DNA from: Saprolegnia diclina VS20
Taxonomy: Eukaryota > Oomycota > Saprolegniomycetes > Saprolegniales > Saprolegniaceae
NCBI RefSeq assembly: GCF_000281045.1
Contig: NW_008246156.1
Span: forward strand, 8,760-41,210
Direction: 5' to 3'
Length of the DNA: 32,451 bases
Positions 21,789 through 30,586 of this stretch are shown in pieces. Under the pieces are notes generated by a model. That model saw only the letters and a program-made list of their open reading frames with translations. It made no database searches and had not been told where the DNA came from. A program made the position numbers and the translations under genes. Every line of letters begins with the position of its first letter. Position 1 is the stretch's first letter.

Positions 21789-23857
21789 ATGCTGCTGCGC
21801 CTGGCAACGACGCGCTGGACGGCGCGCGGCCGAAGCCTCTCGACCATGGGCGGCGTGAGCCCTGGCATCCGCGCGGCCGTGGACGAGTTTGAGGTGCGAC
21901 GCGTCGCGGTCGGCGTGGGTCACGCGATCCTGCTGTAGCGCAAGAAGGGCGGCTTCCGCGCCGACCACACGCACCGCGTGTCGACGCGCCACATCTTTGC
22001 CAACAACCAGCTCCGGTAGCCTCGCACGCGGCGCCATGGTCGCTCATGCTGGCGGCGTAGGCTCGAGCAAATCGACGTCGTCGGCTTTGGTGCGCCTGCT
22101 ACGTCTCATTGTCGCTGAAGGTTCCATGCGTAGACTATGACTACACGCTGTGCCACTACACGGTGGAGCTTCAGCGCCTCATCTACGACATGGCCAAGCA
22201 CACGCTTGTACGCATGTCGTCTCTGCCCACCGGACGCTGACGTGGCTCATGCAGGTCGAGCGGTATCGGTACCCGGACGGGCTGCTCGCGCTGCAGTTCG
22301 ACCCGTCGTTTGCGATACGCGGCCTCGCGATCGACAGCGAGAAGGCGCTTCTGTGCAAGATCAGCTCGCACCAAAAGCTGTCGTACACGGGTCGAGCCCG
22401 GTGGTTTGTCGCGTGTGCTCATGATGGCACCAGGTGTCTTTCGTGGGCGGCAGCGCCTCTCCAAGGCCGAGATCCTGCAGCTCTATGACGGGTCCCGCCA
22501 CATTCCCATCTTGTACCGCGACCGGACGATGAAGCCGCTCAACGACCTCTTCTCTGTCGCGCACGCGTGCCTCTTTGCGGACGTGATCCAGTTCTTTATG
22601 GACAAGAGCATCACGTTTGAGCCACGCGCCGTGCACGAAGTACGCTCCTGCGACCGATATGGTGCTATAGATTGCGTAGGATATGGACGCAGCGATCGCG
22701 GACGTGCACACGAGCGGCCGCATGCACAAGGCTGTCGTCAAGAACTTGCCCAAGTACATGGAGCCCAACAAGAAGCTGCGGACGCTCCTCGAGCGCTACA
22801 CGGTAATAGGCGGCTGCTATCGGATATTCCTCGGTAAAATACGCGATAGGACGAAGGGGAAAAGCTGTTTGTGCTGACCAACAGCTCGTTTCGGTACATT
22901 GACGCCGGGCTCAAGTACATGGTGGGCGACGATTGGCGCAAGGTACTCGCAGTATTTGTGAAATTTCACGAATTGGATCGTCTAGTTTTTCGAAATTACG
23001 CTCGTGAGCGCCAAGAAACCCGACTTTTACACGCGCTACCGTACCTTTCGGCTCTTTGACGTGGACCAGCGCCAAGTGCAGTGGCAAGCGGTCACCCGCC
23101 TCGAGCCCAACTGCGTGTACACCCAAGTAGGTCCTCACATGGCGTTTCTAGCAACAAGGGACGTTGTAGGGCAGCTTGCGGCAACTGATCATGCTCAAGG
23201 GCTGGGGCGGACGACGCGTGCTCTACATTGGGTGTGTCTCGGTCTCTCTTGCATCAGAACGTAGTTGTGGTGTAGCGACAGTCTCTTTTCCGACTTGGTC
23301 GAGCCCAACCGCATCCTCGGGTGGCGCACCGGCGCCATCATCCGCGAGCTCGAAACGGAGATTTCGATTCAGTCGAGCGACGCGTACCAGGCGCTGGCCT
23401 ACGAGGTGATGCACTTTGTCGTCTTCTTCTGCGGCGACGAAGGACGTAGCACGCACTCGTGGAAGACCTCTTGCGCCACATGCAACGTCATCTGTACAAC
23501 GACCAGTACGACGAGGTAGCTAACTCTTTGCGTTTCCTTGATTGATGACAAGTGTAGAACATTGCACTCTACAACGAGTACATTGCAGTGCACTCGTTGC
23601 TCCAAGAACGCATGGAAGCGCTGATCAACCCGAACTTTGGCTCGGTCTTCCGCGTCGAGTCGCATCCGTCGCAGTTTGCGTTTTCCGCCCAGCGGTCGGC
23701 GACCGAGATGACACTTCGGACACCAATTCGGTTCTGTAGCTACGTGGACGTGTACAGTTCGCGGCTCAAGAACCTCCTCGAGTACCCCAAGACGTACACC
23801 TTCTTTCCCGAGCGCACGCGTCTCCCGCACGACCCGACGCTGCAGGCACCCCGCTAG
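21789..23857 (+). CDS. HAD-family 5'-nucleotidase, NT5DC2/3-like, mitochondrial
   Basis: Thirteen exons are inferred: 21789-21893, 21939-22015, 22061-22089, 22134-22207, 22255-22390, 22434-22639, 22680-22802, 22850-22942, 22986-23126, 23170-23231, 23276-23405, 23450-23515 and 23558-23857. They splice to 513 aa; introns are 40-47 nt. The N-terminus MLLRLATTRWTARGRS looks like a mitochondrial presequence. HAD motif I is FDYDYT (Asp71, Asp73), split by an intron. FDPSFAIRGLAID and LSKAEILQLYDG follow. Motif II is FVLTNSS (Thr260). ITLVSAKKPDFYT and YIGDSLFSDLVEPN carry the later motifs (Asp350, Asp355). The N-terminal IFANNQLRLEQIDVVGF matches the NT5DC2/NT5DC3 branch rather than NT5C2. The family hydrolyses nucleoside monophosphates or is of unsettled activity. 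It is convergent with the next gene, with 55 bp between stops. Confidence 0.93.
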
Positions 23858-23868
23858 CTCATCCAATG

Positions 23869-23924
23869 TGGATTCTTGGATAACTGGATTCTTGGATAAC
23901 TGGATTCTTCGATTACTGGATAAC
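23869..23924. repeat. 16-bp tandem repeat, 3.5 copies, between convergent genes
   Basis: TGGATTCTTGGATAAC occurs exactly at 23869-23884 and 23885-23900. A diverged copy lies at 23901-23916 and a half copy at 23917-23924. The array fills the gap between two convergent stop codons and runs over the last codons of the minus-strand gene. Confidence 0.95.
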
Positions 23925-25853
23925 CACGGACGTATCTTTGAGGATCTTGATGTTGTAGACAAGTGCTGTGACGTCGACGAGGGATTCGTCGACAAGATGC
24001 AGCTGGTAGGACCCGTCCTGCGTCACGAGGTACGGCGTGTCGATCGTAGTTTGGCTGCTGGCGGCGCTTCCTGTCATTGCGGTCGCGGCCTGCGTCACGC
24101 GCTTTTTGGTGATGCGCAGGTCCTTCTCGGGGAGGCCAAAGAGGGTGAGGTGCGTCATGAAGAACCACTGGAGGGTGCTGAGGCGCCGGGCCTTGCACAC
24201 CATGCGCGAGATGCCCGACTGCGGTTTTTGCTGAATGTCATCGAGGTAGTCGCAGAGGATCGAGCTGCTGTTGTAGATCGCTTGGCGCGCAAAGCTGTGG
24301 GCGCGCAGTTTCCGCCAGAACGCGTAGTGGACGCTGTGGTCGAGAAGCACGACGAGCCCGAGGTTGGCGACGAGCCCGATCGCGATCGCCGACGCGTTGC
24401 GCACGTAAAAGCTGTTGAAGACGTCGACGTGCAGCCCGTCGAGCTTTTCGACTCCGTTTTTGAGCTCGACGATGACGCTGTTGCTGTACTCAAAGTACGG
24501 CGGCACGTAGAACAAGAGGATCGCGCTCAGGTACAGCGTCGTGACGCCCGAGAGGTTGCCAAGTTCCATGAGCCGATTCTCGCCCGCGTACGTCGAGCGC
24601 GCAAGCGTGTGCAACGTGATCTTGAGCAGCTTGAAGGCCGCGCAGTTGCCCCACAGCAGGCGGACGCTCAGCGCGAAGAGCTGCAGCGAGTACTTGAACT
24701 GGGGCGCGAGCGCGTTGTAGAGGTTCATGTGCCGGAGGAAGATGAGGCCGTTCTGGATGTCGAGCAGCACCATGCCGCAGTAGAGAAACACAAAGATGTC
24801 CGAGTTGTAGCAGAACATGTCGAAGCGCAGCGCGTGGGACGCGTACGGAAAGTGCTTTGGCAGCACCGTGCGCACGAGCCGCGACACGAGCGTCTCGGGC
24901 TTGGCCAAGTCCACCTCGTACCACTGCACGGTCGACCGGCTCGCGAGGTAGCCGGCGATTGCAAACATGATCGCGAGCACTTTGAGCACTTGGGAGAGAA
25001 CGACAAGCGGCGTGCACGGCAGCATGAGCCCGAGGTCGTATGTCGAACCGACGATGTTGGCGCCGCTCGTCACGGTGAGTTGCTTGCTCGAGTCGTTGTA
25101 GACCATGGTGAGGTGGCACGTACCGAAACCAAACTCGGCGATCGGGTCGCACCCGGTGCAAAAGCTCTTTGGAAACACGCGGTAGTACGAGACGTTGTAG
25201 CTCTGCGGCGCCGAGCTGTTGGCGATCGCGAAGGGCCGCGTGAGCCGCGTGTCGACGATCGTGCGCGCCGGCGCGTACCCGAGCGCCCGCAGCTGCGCGC
25301 TGCTCATCGAGACGTTGCCAAGGTTGGCGCTGGCGTCGTCGGTGAAGGCGTGGCTGACCGTGTCGCCGCGAATGAACGAGACCGTGTCCGAGGCGAGACC
25401 GAGCTTCACGTACGGCGACGTGCTAATGTCCACGGTGTACTTGCGCTGGAAGATGGCGCAGAGACTCATCGAGTTGTCGAGCGTGTAGCTGCCGGCCGAG
25501 ACAAAGTACATGTTGGGGTTCTTGCTCACAAAGGCCGCGACGGTAAAGTTCATCATCCAGCCTCCAATGTTGGAGAGGTCGGTGAGCCCGAGGCCTTTGG
25601 CAAATGAATACTGCGACGAGAGCTGCGCCGAGCTCGAGACGGTTGCGATCGGCGAGAGGAAGCGGAAGCCGTTCCCGACAAACTGGTTGACGGCCCAGTT
25701 GTTGGCGATTGAGTCAAACGCCACGAGGCAGATGACGATGAAGCCGACGCCGACGACGACGGCCTGGCGCCCGAGACGCGCGAGATGTGCGTACCGGGGC
25801 ATGCCTCTCTCTTTCACAAGGACGCCTCCGAGAGTGTAGCGCGACGACGCCAT
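23913..25853 (-). CDS. Orphan multi-pass membrane protein, 646 aa
   Basis: This is a single exon. The ATG at 25853 gives MASSRYTLGGVLVKERG; no closer upstream ATG is in frame. The first membrane span is at about residues 30-46 (VVVGVGFIVICLVAF). A long extracellular or lumenal loop of roughly 220 residues follows, with sequons (NFT, NVS, NSS, NDS) and a small Cys cluster (FCTGCDP ... GTCHL). At least five further hydrophobic spans come after (LVVLSQVLKVLAIMFAIAG, IFVFLYCGMVLLDIQNGLIF, LYLSAILLFYVPPYF, AIAIGLVANLGLVVLLD and one near LFALSVRLLWG). The C-terminal about 120 residues look cytosolic and end in DTSVVIQ. I recognise no transporter, channel or receptor family. Similar orphan membrane proteins are a known feature of Saprolegniales genomes (recollection, not tested). 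Topology resembles a receptor-like or channel-like protein, but no function is assigned. Confidence 0.85.
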   Translation of the reverse strand: MASSRYTLGGVLVKERGMPRYAHLARLGRQAVVVGVGFIVICLVAFDSIANNWAVNQFVGNGFRFLSPIATVSSSAQLSSQYSFAKGLGLTDLSNIGGWMMNFTVAAFVSKNPNMYFVSAGSYTLDNSMSLCAIFQRKYTVDISTSPYVKLGLASDTVSFIRGDTVSHAFTDDASANLGNVSMSSAQLRALGYAPARTIVDTRLTRPFAIANSSAPQSYNVSYYRVFPKSFCTGCDPIAEFGFGTCHLTMVYNDSSKQLTVTSGANIVGSTYDLGLMLPCTPLVVLSQVLKVLAIMFAIAGYLASRSTVQWYEVDLAKPETLVSRLVRTVLPKHFPYASHALRFDMFCYNSDIFVFLYCGMVLLDIQNGLIFLRHMNLYNALAPQFKYSLQLFALSVRLLWGNCAAFKLLKITLHTLARSTYAGENRLMELGNLSGVTTLYLSAILLFYVPPYFEYSNSVIVELKNGVEKLDGLHVDVFNSFYVRNASAIAIGLVANLGLVVLLDHSVHYAFWRKLRAHSFARQAIYNSSSILCDYLDDIQQKPQSGISRMVCKARRLSTLQWFFMTHLTLFGLPEKDLRITKKRVTQAATAMTGSAASSQTTIDTPYLVTQDGSYQLHLVDESLVDVTALVYNIKILKDTSVVIQ

Positions 25854-26275
25854 TGCTGCTTGGTGCCAAAACGACAACTGTACTCGAAACCGCCATCACA
25901 GAAAGTGCAAAGTCGTTTCAGGCGCCCAAGAGACAAACGCGGTCGCCACCGACCACCAGTCCACGCAACGTCTCGTGCTTTTGGAGATTGGACGAGGAGT
26001 CCATTCGGCGATCTTCAGGGATGTTGTTACAAACGTAAATAATGGGAATGGAGGCGACAAGATTTCTCGAAAGCAATCAAGTGTATGTGGTGGCATTGCA
26101 GATGATGTGATCCGCAACCTGATCCGCAACCTGATCTGCAACCTTATCCGCAACCTGATCCGCAACCAGAGTTTGTGGCGATCCACAACCAGATTCCAGA
26201 GTTCCGACGATCTTCGCCGGCCACTCGCGATTTCGGAAGATCTATATTTTTTCGCTGTTTCGACGCAATTAAAAG
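25854..26275. promoter_or_regulatory. Divergent intergenic region with 12-bp minisatellite
   Basis: This 422-bp region separates the divergent starts of the membrane protein (minus) and the dehydrogenase (plus). It contains five 12-bp units at 26109-26168. TATATTTTTTCG lies at about 26242-26253, roughly 25-30 bp before the dehydrogenase ATG, a possible AT-rich core element. Confidence 0.5.
26109..26168. repeat. 12-bp minisatellite, five units
   Basis: The consensus GATCCGCAACCT is repeated five times without gaps at 26109, 26121, 26133, 26145 and 26157. Units 1 and 2 are identical, and units 3, 4 and 5 each carry one change. The array ends 107 bp before the dehydrogenase start. Confidence 0.96.
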
Positions 26276-27083
26276 ATGACGCTCAAGCTCGCAGGCAAGG
26301 TCGCGCTCGTCACGGGTGCGTCGCGGGGCATCGGCCGCGCGATCTCCGCCAAGCTGGCGCAAGATGGCGCGTCTGTCGTCCTCAACTACGCGGCCAACGA
26401 GGCCGACGCCGTCGCGGCCGTCGAAGCCACCAAGGCGCACTTCACGCTCCCGTCGCAGCGCGCGATCCACGTCCGCGCCGACACGGCGGTCTACGCGCAG
26501 TGCCAGCACCTCGTCGACGAGACGCTTGCTGCGTTTGGGCAGCTTGACATTCTCGTCCTCAACGCCGGTGTGCTCATCAACCACAGCCTCGCCGAGATCA
26601 CCGAAGGTAGCCACTCTATTGTCGAAGGAAGCTTATGTATTTCGGATAGAGTCGTTTGATCGCTCGATGAACGTCAACGTCAAGGGCCCGCTCTTCCTGA
26701 CACAGATTGCGGCGCCCAAGCTGCCGGACGGCGGGCGCGTCATCTTTATCTCGTCGACGCTCACGGCCTTTAGCGGAATCATGCCCAACTACGCGCTGTA
26801 CGCGACGACCAAAGGCGCTATCGAGCAGCTCTCGCGCACGTTGGCCAAGGACCTCGGGCGCCGGGGCATCACTGTCAACACTGTTTCGCCGGGTCCGACG
26901 GCCACGGAGCTCTTCTTCAAGGACAAGTCGGACGAAACCATCGAAATGTTCAAGCGGTTGGCGCCCACGGGCCGCCTCGGGGAGCCCGACGACATTGCCA
27001 ACGTCGTCGCGTTCGTCGCTGGTCCCGACTCGGCGTGGGTCAACGGCCAAAACATCCGCGCAAATGGAGGCTACGTCGTCTAA
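26276..27083 (+). CDS. Short-chain dehydrogenase/reductase (FabG-like)
   Basis: This is an NAD(P)H-dependent oxidoreductase of the classical SDR family; the substrate is not determined. Exons 26276-26606 and 26650-27083 (43-nt intron, phase 1) give 254 aa, the normal SDR length. The cofactor motif TGASRGIG is at residues 13-20. LNAGV (96-99 NAG) follows. The catalytic tetrad is Asn118 in MNVNVKGPLF, Ser145/146 in FISSTLTAF, and Tyr161 with Lys165 in YALYATTK. The sequence after that, GITVNTVSPGPTATELFF, is typical of 3-oxoacyl-reductase or glucose-dehydrogenase-like SDRs. The end WVNGQNIRANGGYVV is the usual SDR C-terminus. A bacterial-type origin is possible, but the gene has a standard intron for this genome. 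No organelle presequence is visible. Confidence 0.95.
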
Positions 27084-27277
27084 GACGGCTATATAAGCCA
27101 TAACACTTGACAACTTAGATCTTAGTTGTTGCCTTTGACTGCCACGGAAGCCTTGGGCCTGCGATGTGGCATTTTCGAATCTTCGTTTGATAAGACAGGC
27201 GGGACATGTACCTCTTCGTAGCCAATCACATGCGTGTATATACTTCAACTTGACGTGGATTGGCTGGATTGGTCACG

Positions 27278-29094
27278 ATGCAAGATCGCAACAGTTCGAT
27301 TTTTGAGATGCAAACCACGAGCTACCCGCCGCTGCTGCCGACGTACGGGACGTCGGGCGGCCCGCCGATGGCAGCCACATGGCGGCTCTCGCACCTCCTC
27401 CTCCTCGTGAACGTCCTCGGCTTCCTTTCGATGGTGCTGCTGGGCCTCGCGCTCTTCCCGCGGGCGGCACCTTCCGAGCCGCACCGTAGCAGCGAGCTCG
27501 GGATTCCCTTGGCCCTCCTGCCGCCCGCGTGGGCAGCCACGGACGTAACACCGTACAAGAGCCAGATGGGTCGCGGGACGTGCTGGGACTTTGCCTCGAT
27601 CGGGTACCTCGAATGGTCGTACCGTGCCGAGGGCCATCGCCGCGGGTGGCTGGCACCCACCGAGTACGTTGCCTTCTCCGAGCAAGCGTACGGCATCTCC
27701 GTCATGCGTCTTTGCGACGGCCCCGCAAACTCGCCGCAACAAAAGAACTGCCGCATTGCAGGCGACCAGGTTTATCGCCTTCCGCTGAATCGTCTTCGTC
27801 ACGTGCGTGTAGGTGTGGAACCACTCGACCGAAGGCGGCGAAGTTGTGAACCTCTACTACCTCGAAAACGGTCTCCAGCGCCAAGTCCTTCCGCACAGCG
27901 TGTGTCCGTACACGGTTCTCCCGGGCTACGACAACGTCTGTCCGGACTTCAACGCGTCGCTCGCCCACAACCCGCTGCGCTTTCGCGTCAAGGTACTTGG
28001 CTCGATACCCATGAGGTGTTCGTACCATATCGTCTGTGACGCAGGCCGTCCACTCGTTCTACGACGACCTCAGCATCAAGAAGCGGCTCGCGTCAACTCA
28101 AAAAGTGCTCGCATTCTCGACGCCGATCGTGTCGGTGCCGCACTTTCTTCCGAGCACCGGGCCGTCCTGCGCGCCCTGTCCGCGATCGCTCTGGCCGCAC
28201 GTCTGCTGCGTCCGCTCGAGTGACACGCTCAAGAACAGCGGGCTCAATATGCAAGGCGAGTTCTACCACTCGCCCGAGATGACCTTCTCGGGCGGCCATG
28301 CGATGCTAGTTGTCGGCTACAACGACGCCTTCATGACGCAGGAAGGCCACACGGGGGGCTTTATCCTCAAAAACTCGTGGGCCGACAGCCCGACGCGCAA
28401 CTCGCACTCGATCGCGTACTTTGCGCAAACCATTTCGTACGATGACGAGCTCAGCGTGTGCCCCAACAGCTACAAGTAAGAACTTATGTCGGTGGACAAG
28501 AGTCGTATCGAAGCTGTCTAGTCCGCTCAACTGGCTCACGTGCAAAACCCTCGACGAGTGTTTAGCCCTTGACGGCAGCGAGAGCCTTCGCCCGCTAGAG
28601 CTCCGCCACGTCAATCGATCCACTACCCAGTACCTCAAGAACGTGACGCTTGGCGGCGACGCGATGGCAACGCTTTGCCTCTGGGACCACGACAACGTGA
28701 CGCAGGCGGCGACGGACTGGTGCTTGCCGCCCATGCAGCTGGGAACAGCCACGACGCTTATCGCGTTCGAATTGAAGTTTTGTAGATTCGTAAATGGGCT
28801 AATTGTGTATATAGACCATGGCACGTGCGACCGAATGACCCGGCGCAGTGCGGTTTCTACTTCATGCCGTACGAGACGCTTCGGCAGTACCAGACCAAGT
28901 TCCACAGCATCAAGGCGTTTGATTTTGACGTCGAGTGGCACCCGCAGTCGTTCGCCATGAACGCCGCAGCGTACAAGACCCTCGACTACGCGGCAGTACT
29001 GGCGTCCACCGCGACGCAGATCGTCCAGAGCTTTGACGGGCCGTTTCCGTTCTCAAGCCACATTGACTTTGTGGACGATATGTGGGCGGCGTAG
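27278..29094 (+). CDS. Membrane-anchored papain-like (C1) cysteine peptidase
   Basis: Five exons are inferred: 27278-27769, 27813-27992, 28045-28475, 28522-28776 and 28815-29094, giving 545 aa. The last donor could instead be at 28765, which removes four codons and keeps frame. The N-terminal cytosolic tail of about 36 residues precedes one membrane span at about 37-60 (LLLLVNVLGFLSMVLLGLAL), suggesting type II topology. The catalytic region starts soon after (DVTPYKSQMGRGTCWDFASI) with oxyanion Gln96 and nucleophile Cys102. Histidine is His309 in GGHAMLVVGYND, and Asn334 lies in FILKNSW. A classical inhibitory prodomain is not evident between the span and the catalytic Cys. About 210 residues with several cysteines follow the Asn. 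The gene's function is proteolysis at the cell surface or in endomembranes (inference). Confidence 0.88.
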
Positions 29095-29223
29095 ACAAAA
29101 TGCCACTCATCGATTCAAAGGGTTGATTCCGTTTGTTGCATTTCTTAAATAGAGACTAGTGAGAGGGGCAGGGGCAACGCATTTTAGTGTGTACTAATAA
29201 CGTTAGTGTTCTTTACTTAATGC

Positions 29224-30570
29224 AATGAGTTTCATTTCTCTGACCCTGCAGACCAAAAAAGCCAAGACGTCAAAGGCAGCTGGGCCGTTGCACCTCAATA
29301 TGACTCTGCCTCGCAGCGGATGATAAGCGGCATACTCTGAAGGGGAAGTAGATCCAATTGGGCCTCCACTTTGGCATCCCGCCTCGTCGCCAACACCTTG
29401 ACCGTATCGTCGAGGGCCTCTTGAGCTCGGCAGGGAGCGGCATCCTTGCCCGAACATCGCCGCGAAGAAGCCGGTGGCGTCAGGGGTTAATTATCTCAGA
29501 TTGTTGCCGACGATCGACGAGACCGCGACGCGCCTAAAAAAGACCATCAAAGGGCGCGCGACAGGCTCGAGTGGGTGCTGTATCGGTCGACGAGGGCCAG
29601 CGCTATTGCAATTTGAATCATGGTTGATGGACGCGGATCTAAACCTTTCGTCAAAAGCGAATTTTCCGTGGTAGTGGACGAAGCGAAGCAAGGCCACAAG
29701 TATCCCAGTTCTATTTGTGGTCTTGCTTCAGCGATCACCCTCTCCACGACCCTCCTTGACCCGCAGCTTCAACTTCACAGATAGCTACTGTACAGTGTAC
29801 TGGGATTGTGATGCTGCGGACGACATTAGGATCTGTTGTCACACGAAATGCGGTTCAATTGTACCAACGATGGGCGAGGAAGTGATGACTCTTGATCTGA
29901 CAGTGCCACGTCACGGAGTATCTCTGCTGAACGGACGCTGACCGCAACCACGTAGGCTTCAGGACAGTTGGGCAGATACTCGCATCGTGTTCAGTGTCAG
30001 AGTAGCTAACATTGACCTGCTTTGAATTCGTTGGCGCAGGTGCTTGCTAGGTTTCGACTCTACCACCGTGTACTCTAACGTAGACAATGGAACTGGTGGG
30101 GTTGGGTCGAGGACCACAGCTTCGCTGTAGGCAGCTTCAAGGTCGATGCCACGCGGCTGCCACGTCGTCCCGTACGTTGAAGTACATTGCGCCGCAGTCG
30201 CAGATCACAGAAGCGGTTCTTCAAAGCTGGTCGGAAGGCGAGCCACACTCGTCATCACTGAATGCAACAACTGCGAGCATGTGAGTATCGTCCATGAACC
30301 TGTTCCTCCCGACCTCCAAACCACTTAGTGGCAGCGAACGTCATTCGACCGCACGTCGTCCGTGACGTGGCAGTGCGAGATCCAAGAAAAGCAAGAGCGT
30401 CACGCACAGATTCGGCTACACACTACCTTTGTGTGGTGTAAAACTACCACAGTGTGGACGCCTTGGGCGCTTCAAGTAGCTACAATGTATCGCTGGCGCT
30501 CAAGATCTCGGTAAAGGAACCCCGTACACGATCGTTGAAGGCTCGCTTCGAGGTACTGGTCCGACTTGCA
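29224..30570 (+). pseudogene. Possible decayed or unresolved arrestin-like gene
   Basis: Protein-like segments on the plus strand keep a sensible order but change frame. They are MSFISLTLQTKKAKTSKAAG (29224), a KPFVKSEFSVVVDEAKQG stretch (about 29640), RSFNFTDSYCTVYWDCDAA with IRICCHTKCGSI (about 29765-29865), DTRIVFSVRVANIDLL (about 29975), EDHSFAVGSFKVD (about 30105), RRATLVITECNNCEH (about 30240) and SSSYNVSLALKISVKE (about 30475). Arrestin-fold proteins show a Ser-Phe strand, then a Cys-Lys-Gly turn, then V.V.N strands in this order. Short GT...AG introns could explain some frame changes, but several joins do not keep phase, so decay is likely. The assignment is weak. Otherwise this 1.5-kb interval has no clear gene. 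Confidence 0.25.
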
Positions 30571-30586
30571 GGTGGCTTGAGCAACA

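Noticed and set aside
23868-25607. A 579-codon plus-strand frame opposite the orphan membrane protein
   Set aside because: The composition is charged and repetitive, without any domain, and it lies antisense to a gene with clear membrane spans and sequons.
26109-26168. The 12-bp array as a CRISPR-like locus
   Set aside because: Units are directly adjacent with no spacers, in a eukaryotic promoter.
28776-28815. A 25-nt intron using GTAAAT at about 28790
   Set aside because: It is far below the other introns in the window and breaks the frame. The 38-nt or 50-nt alternatives keep frame.
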